NCBI RefSeq assembly: GCF_000499385.1 | Contig: NW_013653448.1 | Location: 1 to 64,000, forward strand | Length of the DNA stretch: 64,000 bases | Origin: Eimeria necatrix | Lineage: Eukaryota; Apicomplexa; Conoidasida; Eucoccidiorida; Eimeriidae | Direction of reading: 5' to 3' | Shown: one piece after another, positions 35,655 to 49,150 of the stretch | Layout of the letters: every line of letters begins with the position of its first letter | How positions within the stretch are numbered: the stretch's first letter is position 1 | Notes under the pieces: generated by a model | Databases searched by the model: none | Told to the model about the DNA's origin: nothing | What the model saw: only the letters and a program-made list of their open reading frames with translations | Position numbers and translations under genes: made by a program

Positions 35655-38600
35655 TTTGGAAAGTCTGCTAAGTAGCCAACGTCAGGAGATGTGGAATCCT
35701 TTCAAATTTATTAAAGATTAAGGCGAAACGGGGCCATAACTCTTCCGATGGAAGCGTTGCGCTGCTGCCGCTGTAGTGCTGGGCACTACAGTCGCCCTAG
35801 CATTCGCAGCAAAAAGTCACAGAGGGCAACAGCGTTCCTAACTGGAGCATAATTGAGCATAATTGTCGCTACTTACATGCCCTTGGCTGTGTCGGCAGCA
35901 AATAAGGCACAGCTGGCAGGTTTGGGGCTGGTTGAGACTGTGTGCATAGACGACAACTGCTACAGTGAAAAAGCTAGTTCTGTCTAAGTTGAGGGATTAT
36001 AGTTACCGAATATAATGTGTTTTGACTATTTTTTGAACGGTTTCAGCTAGATTTTACGTCTAGAAAAGTCTAATGTTCAGCATTCACGCAGTACCGGCAG
36101 TGGGCGCTTGGCTGGATAACATAGTACAGTAGTACCTGGGTTCCACATAAGGAGTATTCACCGGCAACACTACACAACCATAATCCACTAGTATATATTA
36201 GCTGGGAGAGAATGAGAATATTTTATTTAGTTATGTTTCCCGTAGGGGTCCGCCAAGCTGAAGGCTGTGTGGTGATTGCTTGCTCTGCCGAAGTATACGT
36301 ACTCGCCTCCAAGAACGCGGCACTTTTGTATGCTGAGGATGGCTCGATTTGCAAATAGCACTCACTTTTCTGTATAGTATGCACAGTTTATTCACTAACA
36401 CAATAGTAAAATTGGCAGGTCGTAATTAAGAGGAACCAGATAGCACTCGTTGGAAGTCTGTGTGCTTGTTCCAGAGATGCTGTATAGCTGTATGCTGCCC
36501 TCGATCAACTAGTAAGTAACCAAATATTTTTGTAGGCACTGCTAAAGCCAAGGTTTTGCGGAGAAATGTAGCATTTCTTGACATGCTGGAGCCGTCAAAA
36601 GGCTCTTGCTTACGCGGATTGGGATGCTAGCTGTTGAACTAATGTCGCGACTGCTGAAGTTGCCACAGAAGGAAAAATTTATGTGATGTTCCTGAGGCAG
36701 GTAGTGATTATGTTGCCTTTTTCTCCTGTTGAAGGCGCGGGTGCGAGTGGGACAAAAGTTGCCAGCACAGGCATTGAAACACTGCCAAAAGCAACTCGTG
36801 CTATTGTGCTGAAGGTTGAGTTGGGTACTATGGTTCTCTCCTAAGCCTCTCGTTTTAATGGTATATCGCAGTTTATTCTCCTTTCTTTCTCCCTCACAAG
36901 GGCCCTCTGGCTGGCTTGTCGCTGCAAAAGCCCAGTTGGGCCGCGTCTTTGAGACGTTATCTTGCGTCGAGATGGGACTGTTTGAACAGTATAACTTCAA
37001 ATTAGACTAAACCTTATTCTTGCTGAAAGGCTAGACCGTCTGTTACTTGCTCCTGAGAAAAAAGAACTCTTGCGCACTTTATACGGCGGCTGTCGGAGGT
37101 GCCACTCTGCGAAGGTCTCATATAAAGAGCACACCTAAACCACGGAGTCAGCAGGAGATAACTTGTCTACAAAGCTTCTGAAATATCGTAAAGGCTTAGC
37201 TGCTTTATGTCGAAGTGCACATGCAAATATATTAGCTTACTCCTCTGCAGTGCCGCTGCTGTCTGTGGGTTTTATAACGCTGTTCACTCTGTATATTGTT
37301 TGAGCCAACAGAGCTTACGGTCAGTGAGAGCTCTTCAGACACCATACTGTCATCGTGAGGCCTCTCAGCCTGAGTGTTGGGGGGTGTCGTGCCGTCAAAG
37401 TGCACTGGGAATCGTGCGAACAAACCGTGCAATAGCGAAAGTGCTTCGGATTTATCTCGCAAACGTGAAGAACTCAGGAAGCTGCGGCATCCAAATGTGC
37501 CCTTCGTCTGCAATAGAAATACGCAGGTACGGGAATTCGAAGCGCAGGTACACCAGTGGCTACGGAGCTTCAATTGTGATTTCGCTGTTTTGTTGTGTTG
37601 CGGCCGTGTGAGGCTCGCGGATCACTGGATACAAAAGCTATACACTAAAAAAGCCTGGAAGCCATGTTCAAGTATCTCGCCTTTCGCACAGCGAGCGGCA
37701 CCCGTGTGCAACTTGCAAGGACTCGTAGTACCTTGGACTTGTACAGTCGCGCAGTTGAGCTCGGCTAGAGTCTTCGTAGGGAGCGAGTGTGGGCATGCGC
37801 CCAGTCAAATGGCTTCAGATTCCAAGCAAAATTGTGACGGCGAATTCTGGCCTTATAAACAAATGGCACCAGTGTGTCGTTCCAAAGAACTGGAGCGCTT
37901 GATCGCAGCGCCTTATTATAGGCATTTATGTCTTTCCCTTTGCGTGCAGCGAAATTTACAGCGTCTGCACTAATAGCATAGCTGGAGTCAGCAGGTTTCT
38001 TTTTCAAGCCTGCGTTTGAAGAACTTGAGAAGGCTGTGGTAGTCAGGAATGATTGTGAAGAATTACCCCAGCTGTTTAGCTGGCTTGGATGTAGGAACTT
38101 CCTCCAACCACATTGTTGGGGCACCCGAATATACCCTGACTTAATAACGGTTGAAGATAAGAGTTGATGTTGGCATGAAAGGCGGCTCATGCATTCTCCA
38201 TGCCAAGGGGCCCAATGTTGTACTGGGATAGCCCCAACACGGAGTGGAAGGCCGGCTTTCACTAGTCCTCCTCTGTGTTCGTGCAGATACACGAATCAAA
38301 TTAAAATGAATCGAATCAAATTGGATGAATAAAATCAAGTCTGTAAATTTAGCTGGAAAAAAGTATCTGGCAGTTCCTGACTTTTTTCTGTTCACTAGCC
38401 TTAAGACTGAGTTGGAAGTTGTCCTTCACCGTCGCTCCTTCGCCGAATATAATGTAGGCTTGATTCAACATCTGTTGAATAAAAAACATCTGGCATCCCC
38501 CACATCTATGGTGTGGTATGAATGTGGGCATTGGGAAATCAGCGGCAGCTGTGTAGGCAATCAGCACTTCATAACTAGCCACCTTCGATAATTTTTGTTC

Positions 38601-41317
38601 GTCTGTGCATTCATTGTGTTGCTCTACCGTGATTGTCGGGCCTGCATTGGGGAGTTCGTTGGGACTACCCACAAAACAACTGAAGCTCTTGGTTGGTGCC
38701 TGTTTGTGGAAAGTGAGCTGATCTGGCATTACACAACGCAAAAACAGTCCTTGCTTAAGATTTGCGCGCAGTAGTAGGAAGGAGTTGCCATGAGGGTGCT
38801 TCGCAGCATTCCGGAGCGTAGTACATCCAAGAAGACGGCTTGATGGTAACGTAGAACGAGTACCTCTCTAGGTGTATTCTTTGGACTTAAAGTTTGCAAC
38901 CTTTGTTCCTAGAGAGTAAATTCTCATACGATATCAAGCTAAGAATTCTCCGATTCGCCTTTAGCATGTTTTATGTCCATTTGGAAGCTTTGCAGGACTG
39001 CTGCAATGTTGTCCTGTGAAGCAACAAGGCATATAGTAGAACCCCCTGAGGCTCTTTTAAAAGGCGTGAGGCACAGCGTGTGCCAACTTCGGCCAAAGCC
39101 AGTACAAAGCTAGCCTCTTGAAATAAATATGTGAGTTGATACCAGTTTGAGCACTTCCGCAGTAAGAATTTGTGGTCCACATATCTATCACTGCTCTAGC
39201 ATAAGAGTTGTATTGTATGGACCGTGAGCGGTAGAATGCCACCGCCTCGTTCGCCGTCATGCGCAACATATGCCGTTTCAGAATGATGCATGGCTACTCT
39301 CCCTAAGTTTTCTGCATATTTTCTCCCAGCCTGCCGTTCTCTTTACCAGTTTCGCTAGTGCGCGCATTAGGTGCACCATGCCATGCAGCCATCTACTGCT
39401 GCCCCTTACATTAATACTCGGCAGCATCACACTGGAAATGCCATTTTACGTGTATGCCGTGTAGGACAGCGGAGTCCAGCACTGAGGCCTCGGGAATATG
39501 TTCTGCTATCCAATTTTCCGGGAAAAAAGCCTTCACAAGCTCACCACCTCGATAGCCTTGCCACCATCCAGCCAAAATGCATCCTCTTGCGATTAGCTAA
39601 TGCAAGCATACAGCCACAACACTCTGAGATGCATGATATTTGCAGCAACAGGACTCGAGAAAATAGGAGAAGCAGCACTGTATCTAAAATATTTATCACG
39701 ACTATACGGGGCAGCGCATCCCGCACTCGAACCGGACTTGCTGTGTAATGCCCCTGTAGTTTCCTGTTTGCACGAGGGCCGTGACAGCAGCATCAATCCG
39801 TCCACCTCGATATGGGCACGGGTAGTGCTAAAATATTGCACCCCAGGAACATACAGGGTTTATGAATATGTGCTCGGCTAGACTTTGTGAAATGGGGGCC
39901 ACCAGAACCCCTGGGACATCATATCACGCCATCTCGTAGAAAGCTTTAGCCCCTCCCTCTAGCTTTAGTTACCCGGTTATTCTTTATCTCTCATCACGAC
40001 TGCACTATTCTTCAATGCTTCAAGGATCCTGGTCAAAGTATGCAACAAGTTTCACCCGTACTACATCTAGTGGCGTGTAGAGCCCCGCAGAGCCATCATT
40101 CGGAGGCCAGTATCACGGCAAAAATTATTCCTATACCAGCCCTGCTGAGGTATGAGTGCTGAAAGTGCACAAAATCCTCTGGTGTGTTAATGCCTGTTGC
40201 GCAACGTTTTTCTAGGGGAGCAATGCTATTAAACATCTGCTTGTACGGCGGCGCGCAGCACTGCACCTTTGCAGGAAATTTCAGCCGGCGTATCAGGGCC
40301 CTCTTTTGAGTTTTAAAGACTTTAATTCTTACTTCATGTAAAGTGCATGATAACCGATATCCCGGCTAGGCACACAAGCAGCTCGAGCTCCGAACACAAG
40401 CAGCTGCGCTTGTGCTCCGCAGTACCGTTTGCCTAGAATGCGAACTACGCCATTTCAAGTCTTTTTCCACTCGCAATTTCACAAGGGAAAAGTCCTTGTT
40501 TTAATTTGCTGCTGTTTCAATTTCCAACGACTGCTGAAATGGCTGCAGCGGTGTCCTGCGGGGCTGTGTTGCGCTGTGCTGCTGGCAGCAAGGGCGCAGT
40601 TGCTGGGCAGCGTCGGTGGTGCTGTTGCTTGGCGGCGCCTTGGAGTCCCCGAGTTTACAAAATTAGAAAAAGAAATGAATTTGTATATGAATGCATAGGC
40701 AGGCAGAGATTGCAATCTCCATAGATACTCGTTTTGCCCCTCTTCCCAGCCCTTACGCGTGGGTTTATCGGCCGCGGCGCCTAAGGCCCCAGGGGGCCCC
40801 TCTCTGTCTCTCCTGATTTCGTGCCTTTTCCTTGTTTCCTGCACTTCCGCAAACAATTCCACGTCTTTTGCACAAAGGCATCAGCTTGAGGGAGGGGGCC
40901 CCACCTAGCCAGACAAGGGGCCCTAGCAGCTCGGCAGCTGCGGCCTCCCTACAGCTGCCCCGCAACGCTGCTAGTCCCCTTTTCTACGACAACGGGGCCC
41001 CCTAACCCTTGATCTGAGGGCACTGTCCCCGCTACTTCCCTGGGTGAACCCCGCATTGCGGGGGCCCCAGGGCCCGCACCGCTTGGCAGCGAGGGGCCAA
41101 TCTGTTCTATCTTTCGGCCCGTCTGCGTTTCCCTTCTGCGCAGCCTGTGTGTCACCTGCTTCCTGCCTGTGGCTCCAGGAGCTCTTTGACGGAGGGCTGA
41201 ACGAGACTCCAGCTGCAGTGCCTGAACACCTGCAGCGCCTGGACACCGCGGCCGCCACCTCCTGCAGGCGCCCCAGTGCACAGGGGCCCCTCTTCCGGCC
41301 TCTCCAGGGCCCACAGG
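35655..41317. other. Repeat-poor intergenic band
   Basis: From about 35,700 to 40,400 CAG/CTG tracts and telomere-like units almost vanish and composition becomes AT-richer. Open frames of up to 200 codons occur on both strands, but all lack domain motifs, conserved segments or convincing splice context. The flanking genes diverge (V-ATPase D minus, CCCH protein plus), so promoters for both should lie at the ends. From about 40,500 to 41,317 the sequence returns to GC-rich DNA with GGGGCCCC motifs. I see no RNA gene. Confidence 0.55.
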
Positions 41318-43352
41318 ATGTCTGCTGTACCCTCTGCACCCCCTAGGTAAGGCTAGCCTCCTGAAGGGCCCCTGAACTGCGTTTAGTGTGGGGGGCCCCT
41401 CGGGCTTGCTGCCTGGCGGGACCCACGGCCCATAGTTGGGGCTCCGCTGCGCCATTTCTGTGTGGATCTGTAGGGGACAAAAATCAGCTCTCTGTCGTTA
41501 TGCTGCTGTTGGCCGGTGCCAGAGAGGAGCCCTTTGTGCCTTTGCCCATTCTCCAGATGAGCTAGCCCCCAGGAGGGTCCCTCGGCAGGGGTTCAGGGGC
41601 CCCCCGAGGGGCCCCCCGCACAGTCAGGCTGCTCTGCACCCAAACGGGGGTACTGCAGCGCCAAATGCTTCTCATAGAGTCTCAAGGCATGCTTACTTTA
41701 AGCAAACAGCTCACAGCAGAGGAGGAGAAGATGACTCCTTGGGGCCCCCTCGTGGGGGCCCCCAAGGAGGTGCGGGGTCCTACAGGCCGGTCGGCACTCC
41801 GTCAGGGAACAACAGTGTAAGTGCATGCAGCAGCAGCAGCAGCAGCAAGTGAAGCAGCCGCATTGGTAGTCGCAGCAGCAGCTCTAGCCACTGCTGCAGA
41901 GGAGGTGTGTGTCTGCGTGTTCAGGGCTTTGGAGCCCCCAGGGCCTCTAAAGAGTGGAGACGCAGGACCACCAACGACACTGATAGAGTCCTTTCTGCGG
42001 CTGCTCTTCAAGCAGCAGCAGCAGCAGCAGCACAAGGCGCAGGCCCTCCTGCTGCTGCTAAGGCAGCAGACGAGGTGCCGCCGCCGCCGCCGCCGCCCCC
42101 GCCTCCGCCGCCGCCTGCTGCTGGCGTTGCAGCAGGCGGGGCTTTAGGGGTTGCTGCAAGCTTTGCCGTTGTTGCTGCAGGTGCTGCTGCTGCAGCGTCT
42201 GTTGCAGGGGCCCCAGCGGGAGCAGCAGCTGCTGCTGCACCGCCTGCTGTTGCAGCAACTCCCGTGCAGTCCAGCCAGGCCGAAGAGGCGCTTTCAACTA
42301 CTGCTGCTGTTTCCCAAGACGAGCAGCAGCCCCCCGCGCCTCCGCGGGGGACTTGCAGTGCGTCAGCCTCTGAGGGCCCCACCAAGGGGCCCCCCGAGGG
42401 GCCCCCAGGAAGGGCCTCTGGGGGCCCCTCGGGGGGCCCGCAGCAGCGGGAGAGGTCCCGCCGCCAGCCTCCAGAGGTCTGGAGTACTGATGGGCCCGTC
42501 AGCTGCAGCACGTGGGTCCTGCCTGCGGAGAAGCTGAGGGGCCCCTCTGACAACCGCTTCCTCGTTTCATCCCCCCAGCAGCAGCAGCAGCAGCACCAAC
42601 AGCAGCAGCAGCAGCAAGCGGAGGACAACTGTGCCAACGGCAAACGCTGCGATGGGGACGGCGCAGGACTAGCAGCTGTGCCGCACAAGGCGGGAGGGGC
42701 TGCAGCAGCAGCTGCTGCTGCAGCTGCTGCTGTCGAAGAAAATGACGCAACGATGGGTGTAGCTGGCCCGGGGGGGCCCCACAAGAGGAACGGCCGCAGG
42801 CCCTACACCTCGGGAGGACAGCAGCATGGCTTCTCTGGCTACGAACAGCAACAGCAGCAGCAGCAGCAAGATGCAGCAGCTGGCACGTTCGCATGCTCCA
42901 CACGGGCCAACACTGTTTCTGCGGAAGCAGTAGAGACAAGAAGCTACAAGACTTCTGCGCAGCAGCAGCCTCAGGAGCAGCACCAGCAGCAGCATGCTGT
43001 GGAGGTCGGGGAGGGCCCCGTTAGCTACCCAGCAATTCCCTTCGGCGAAGAGTGGGGCCCCTATTGGGGGCCCCTCCCATTTGGGGTGCCGGCGGAGTAC
43101 ATGCTAGCAGCAGACCGGCAGCAGCAGCACGAGGTGGCTGTTTATGGGCTGCCGAAGCTGCAGAGCTCTGTGGACGCGTCCACAGCAGCAACAACTCCAG
43201 CAGGAGCTGTGGGGGCCCCCTATGGCACTATTTATGCTGCTGCTTCTTGCTTGGGGCCCGCCTCTTACTTGAGCCGAATTGCGCAGTGCCGCCTCCAGCC
43301 CGGCACTTCCGAGCTCCTGCTGCAGCACGCGCCCACCATGTATGAAGAGTAG
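41318..43352 (+). CDS. CCCH-type zinc-finger protein
   Basis: Three exons give 599 residues with all junctions in frame: 41318-41346 (ATG, donor CTAG|GTAAGG), 41474-41816 (acceptor ATCTGTAG, donor AACAGT|GTAAGT) and 41925-43352 (acceptor GTGTTCAG). The joined N-terminus carries one CCCH finger with Cys17, Cys25, Cys31 and His35 (C-x7-C-x5-C-x3-H, CRYAAVGRCQRGALCAFAH). Such fingers bind single-stranded RNA (family knowledge). The rest is a Gly/Pro-rich region built on GGGGCCCC-type sequence, a 13-residue proline run, Ala/Gln runs and a moderately conserved-looking tail (GEEWGPYWGPLPFGVPAEYM). Only one finger is visible. A post-transcriptional role is likely but the target is unknown. Confidence 0.75.
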
Positions 43353-44406
43353 GCCGGCTGCATCTGCAGCAGGAGAGACAGCAGCAGCTGCAGCTGGAGC
43401 GACCGGCACCCCAGCTGCAGCGGCTGCAGCAGCAGACCCCTTCTGCGGCGGAGTTTCGTACTCGCTGCCGCTGCTGCTGCAGCCCGCTGCTGCAGCAGCG
43501 GAGGGCACAAAACTCTGCAGCAGCAGCGCGGGGAAGCGAAAGGCCAGAGAGAAAGCGGAGGGTGTGCCTGTCGTGCTGCTGCTGGCGTTTAAGTGGAGCA
43601 GCAGCAGCAACTAAGAACGAATTCCAGCGCTGCAGCTACAGTGCCTTAGGAGACACGGGAGAGCAGCGGAGGCAAATGGCGAAACACGCAGACACAAAAC
43701 AGCGACAGCGAAACTCGAAGGAGCCACACGAGGCTCCTGCAATTAGCAGACACACTCACACACACTCACACAAAACTCAGACACGCGCAGGGCAGGCAGG
43801 GCGGCGGCGCCCGGGGGCCCTAGCGGAGGCAGCAGCTAGAGGCTCGGCGGCGGCACACACAGCAGCCTAGGGCAAACTGCAGTTGTATTTGCTTGGGGAG
43901 GCGCCCAGCGGACCTGAGCGCCAGGGAGGCCTTCAGGCGGCCTGTGCGCAGCGGCGCTGGGTGCCCTCAAGTGCAGAGTTAGTGCGCTAGCTGGAGCACA
44001 CGATTAGCACCTTAGAAGTTACATTTAGCTCACATGAAGCTGAACAATGCAAAGTGGAGTAGGGAGGTCACTGAGGGCGGGCTAGGGGGCCCCGGCAGCA
44101 GCTTTCAGTCGCCGGAAGGGTGACGTGTCGCCGCTGCAGGGCAGTCAAGGGCTGGGGTCTTCTGCAGCGGAAAATGCAGAAGATTACAAATGGGAACCTG
44201 TGAACTTTTAAATTTGAAGTATCTTTCAGTTTTGTAGAGATCTTGGGAGGGGCCCCACAGGCCCCTTCTTGCCCAAAGGCGGTACCCTCGGCAGCTATCG
44301 GCTGCTGCAGCAGCAAGTGCTGCTCTTGCTGCAGCTCTTTCATACTGCGGCTTCATCCCGGCACAGTAAAGGAGCAAAGAGGCTCCGGTGAAACGTAGAC
44401 TGCGCA
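43353..44406. other. Intergenic region between CCCH protein and helicase genes
   Basis: About 1 kb. The first 260 bp still hold CAG/CTG tracts in open frames and may be 3' untranslated. A CA-rich stretch lies at 43750-43782. The interval 43,870-44,100 is non-repetitive and probably carries the helicase promoter. No gene recognised. Confidence 0.45.
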
Positions 44407-47400
44407 ATGGGCTCACGGAAACGCAGCACGGTTGGGGCCCCACAGGCTCGGGGGGCCCCACAGAGCAGCGAAGGGGGCAAACGGGTCCTCGCTGCGTCGG
44501 GAAGTGACAGCGAAGACGATATTTTGCTGCAGAAGCAGCAGCAGCAGAATACAGCAGCGGGTGAAGGCGAGCTGGAGCTGTCGGATGGCTGCCTAGACGA
44601 AGACGAGGCATCTACAGATGAAGAGACCCCAGCGGGTCCGGGCGACCCTGAGGGCCCTTTGTCTGCAGATTCTTCAGAAGATGATTCCCCCAGGAGGCAG
44701 CAGAAGAAGCAGCAGAAGGAAAGCAGCAGCAAAGCCCCTCAAAGTAGCAGCAATGTGCTGTTGGACGTCGAGACAAACTGGGCGGATCTGTACCTAAGCC
44801 GACCACTGCTTAAGGCACGCCCTGCTGTCGCTGTTGCTGCGTTCGCTGCTGCTGCTGCTTCTGTTCTGCCTCTGCTGCTGAAGTGGACTCTACATGCCGT
44901 ATTGCCTGCAGCAGCAAATATGCTGTCGGTGCTGCGGCGGCGACGCACAGCGACTGGGGTATGGAGCTGAGACTTAGCTTAGGGTTTAGGGTTTCAACAA
45001 AATATGAATTGTACCGCTAAGTCATCAAATGCATGCGGGACTGCGCCTTAGGCTCTGGATGCCCTCGGCTACGCCCATCCCTCTTTCGTGCAGTCAGCTG
45101 CCATTCCTGCTGCGCTGCGGGGCCGGGACCTCCTCGTGAATGCCCAGACGGGTGAGGCCTCCAGCTGGCACTTGGGGTCTCAGCCTTTTGAGCTTTTGTT
45201 GTACAAGATCTATGAAGAAGTATATTATATGCTGTAGGCTGTAGAGCCCTGCAGCCTCCACTGGCGGCAGTTGCGGGTGGCCTTCTGTTCACGAAGAGAG
45301 TGGAGGGGGTGAAACATAGGGAACAGGGTTTAGGACTTGGACTTGGGGGTTTGGCCTGGGCAATTTGTATGGGGGAACTTGAAATGGGCCTTTGCTGCTG
45401 CTCTGCAGGCTCAGGAAAGACTGCGGCTTTCTTGCTTCCCCTTCTGGAGCGCCTTCTGCAGAGCCCGGGAGTCAGAGCTCGAAAGGCAGGTCCAGGCGCA
45501 GCTAGCTAGCTAGCTAGTTAGCTAGTTAGCCACCAGGCTCTGGCTTGGCAGCTTGCTTGCCGACTAGCTTCCTAGACTTGAACACCCAGACTAGCAGTTA
45601 GCCAGAGGCCGCTAGCTAAACAGCATCCAGGGAAGATGAAGCCGCACGCCGGTGTGTAGACAGCAGCAGCGGCAGCAGCAGCTGCAGCAGTAGCAGCAGC
45701 AGCAGCAGCTTCGGCCGTGGTAGCTCCGCAATCTTGTGCGTCTTACCACACTCAGATGACACCCACGGGCCCCGTTGGAGGCCTGAGGGGATCGAAAGGC
45801 TTGGTACTTCTTCCCACCCGCGAGCTGGCGATGCAGTGTTACCAGCTACTGCAGGACTTATGCAAGTTTGCGCCGATCACCTCAACTCTTGTGCGTGCGC
45901 CTGCAGTTGCTGCTACTGCAGCTGCAGCGGATGCTTTCCACCACTCCTGCTTTCGCATCTGGGTGCCTGCGTTTTGCGTATCCTTCGCTTCGCTGCTTTG
46001 TTCGCCTGTTTGCCAGTTCGGTTGTTTCTGTGTGAGTCTGTCTGCTTTTGGCTTTGGCTGCCTATTCCCTGTCTTTATGGTTTGACTGCCTCCTATTTGT
46101 TTTTCAGCGCATCTGGTCTTGTGTTTTTTTTTCAGGCAGTGGGGGGTGTGACTCTGTTTCAGCAGGAAACGGCGCTGCGCCTGCAGCCAGATATTGTGGT
46201 GGCCACACCTGGGCGAATCATAGACTTGCTTCTGAACTCTATTGTACGTAAATATATACAGCAGCTGCAGCAGATGTACAGAGAACAGTTGCGGCTGCTG
46301 CTGCTGCTGCTGCTGCTGCTCCCGCTGGTGGCCTGCGCAGCTTACCTCAGTGTGCCTGTAATGCTTTTTTTGCAAGTAGTTGCAGCCAAGGCAGAGACTG
46401 CCTTCTTTCCTCTTAAATGTTTCGCCTTTATTCCGGGTTGTGCTGCTGCTTCCCTTGCTGCTGTTGCTGCTGCACAGAGCATTCATTTGGAACTGCTGGA
46501 GGTTGTTGTGCTTGACGAGGCTGACCGGTTGCTAGAGTTGGGTTTCAGGGACCAAGTCCGCAAGACATGCCCCTTACCTGCTGTCCCCAGATAGTCAGCC
46601 AGGGATTCAGTTGGATATGCAACTGGCTAGCGGATGGTTGGCTAGCTAGGAGCTAGCTAAAGAGCTCTAGCCGAGCGCCTGCGTCTGCTGTGGGTTGTGC
46701 GGGGCTTGTACAGATCCTGCAAGTGCTGCGGCACTGCCATCGTGGGCGGCAGACGATGCTGTTTTCTGCCACTCTCTCTGCGTCTATATCTTCTCTCGCA
46801 CTTTTGGCACTCCAGTCTCCCCTGCATATCACTTGCGAGCCACGCGGCAGCAGTAGCAGCAGCGGCATTAGCAGCAGCAAAAAGTCCCAGCAGCAGCTGC
46901 CTGAAAATTTGCAGCAACAATTTGTGGAGCTTCAAGGGGAAGAGCAGCGCTTGCCCGCCCTTGTCCATCTCGTCAGGACTGCCTTCAAGCACAGAGTTAT
47001 TGTGTTTTTTGGGGTGAGCGCCAACTGGTTTGCCGCCAGCCAGAACCTCAGCAATATAGCTGAAATAATTATTCGTAGCAGCTTAAGCAGCAAGAGGGGC
47101 AGCAGCAGGTGTAGGTGCGAGCCGTTGTGCTGTGTTTCTTTACTTCTTTGCAGACGAAAAAGGCGGCGCATGAGGCATTTCTGCTGTTTTCTCTTCTAGG
47201 CCTCTCGGCTGCGGAGCTTCATGGTGACCTAACGCAGCAAATGAGGGCAGATTCATTGGCCAAGTGAGAGACAAAGATTTAAATATATTTATAGGCGCTG
47301 ATGCCTGCAAAGGAATGTTGCTTCTGCTTTCACCGCCGGTCGATGGTGCTGCCCAAGCGAACCAGCATGTGGCCACACATCTAATTCTGCAGAAAAACCC

Positions 47401-49100
47401 CATGCAACTGTCAAAACAGCTGTATCTTCGACGCAGAGTAGACCCATTATATTTTGAAGACTAGTGGAACCAGGGTTTCCAGTCGGCTTTGTCCCTGAAC
47501 TTGCCACTGAGGCACCCTATTCAGCGTAGTGGCAAGGGCGCTGCAGCAGCACGCAACAGTTTTGGCTCTCATGTCCGTTAGCAACCGTTTTAGGGTTTTG
47601 TGCATGTACTTGGTCCCATGCTCTTATGCCTTATTTTGTTGCTTCGTTGCTCCGTCCCCTGTGGGAGTCTCGCAGCTGCGTCTGTTGCAATGCTTAGTAT
47701 CCCATGCTAGTATCAGTTGCCTTCATGCTGCTGTGCCCATAGTCGCCGTTCATTCTCCCTTTCCCTTCGCAAGTGTCCACTCGTCGCTGTAGTTGAGATT
47801 GCTTTGGTTGCTGTGTGTGTTGCTACCCGTGCTGCTCGCGCTGCAGGTTCGAGGAAGGAACAGCTGACATACTGCTGGCAAGCGAACTGGCTAGCAGGGG
47901 CTTGGATGTGGCAGAAGTTTCTGCCGTTATTAACTTTAGTCCTCCCAAAGACGTCGAAAGGTGTTTTATCGTTCGCACGCCGCCTTTGGTTTCCGCTTTC
48001 TGTTGTCTGTCTCCGCACTTCGCTCTCTGTGGACCTGTTCCTCGATTCTTTGTTCTAGCTATCTTTTTCCATTTACCTTTCAGTGGATGCCTGTTGAGAT
48101 CTCCGTATCTCTGAAACTTTTCTTGTCCGCAGGCGTGTCGGCGGATTCGTTGCGCTGTGCTGTTCTCCTTTTCTGTTTACCTGATTCACCTATTGCTGCT
48201 CCTGTTTGCATGCTTTATGTTGTTGTGCCCTCTCCATCTCTTCTGTCTGATGTATTACCTCTTGCTTTCCACCTGTGTATTCTCAAACTGCATTCCTCTT
48301 TTCTTCCCTGTTTTTGATGTATTTTTGTCCCTTAGGTACGTTCACTCCGTCGGCCGCACTGCCCGCATGGGCCGCCACGGCACGGCCGCAACGCTTTACA
48401 ACAAAAATAGCAGCGAACGCCTCGCGATTAAGAGGTTGTTAGCTGCTTTAGGGGCCAGGGACAAGCAACAACAAAAACAAAAGCAGCAGGTCCTACGACG
48501 GAGAATTGACAGTGCCAATCTCGAAGCAATTGACAAGGAGGTGAGAAGGGCGTCGGCGACTGAAAGCTAGGTTGCATTCGCCTCCGCTTATTCGCTACAA
48601 GGTAGTCTCTTGTTTTTACCATTTCGCGAAATCACTCCGACCCAGGAGCAGTGGGCGTGGGCGGAGCTGCAGCAGCAGGCAATGATTTGTTTGGCTGTTC
48701 TTGTCCACAGCTGCGAGGCCTGGAAGGGGCCCTACAGAAGAAACGGCAGGAAGAGACACTGGAGAGGGAAATGAGGCTGGCAGAGATCTTTATTGCTAAG
48801 GCAAACAATATACAGCAGCATGCGGGTATGAGGCAGAAGCGCAGACACGGGAAAGGACAGAAGAAGAGCAGAAATTAGAGAAGCACTGCAACAAAAGGAC
48901 AGACTGATGTAGGAGTTCAGAATAGGACAGACAAACGCTCTTTAGATAGATCCATCTAAGTAGTATCTGCAGAGGTATAAGAGGGCCTATTTGACATCTG
49001 CTACAGATATATATGGGAGCATTTCAAACACCCCCACACACAATCACACACGCACACAGACACACACAGACACACACACACGCACACACACCCACCCACA

Positions 49101-49150
<50 letters not shown>

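Noticed and set aside
36542..40862. Open frames of 60-200 codons in the repeat-poor band
   Set aside because: No conserved motif, composition like random AT-rich sequence, and frames overlap on both strands.
45486..45722. A third GC donor (AAAG|GCAGGT) after helicase exon 3
   Set aside because: A canonical solution exists: GGCAG|GTCCAG joined to GTGGTAG|CTCCGC keeps the frame, so a GC donor is not required.
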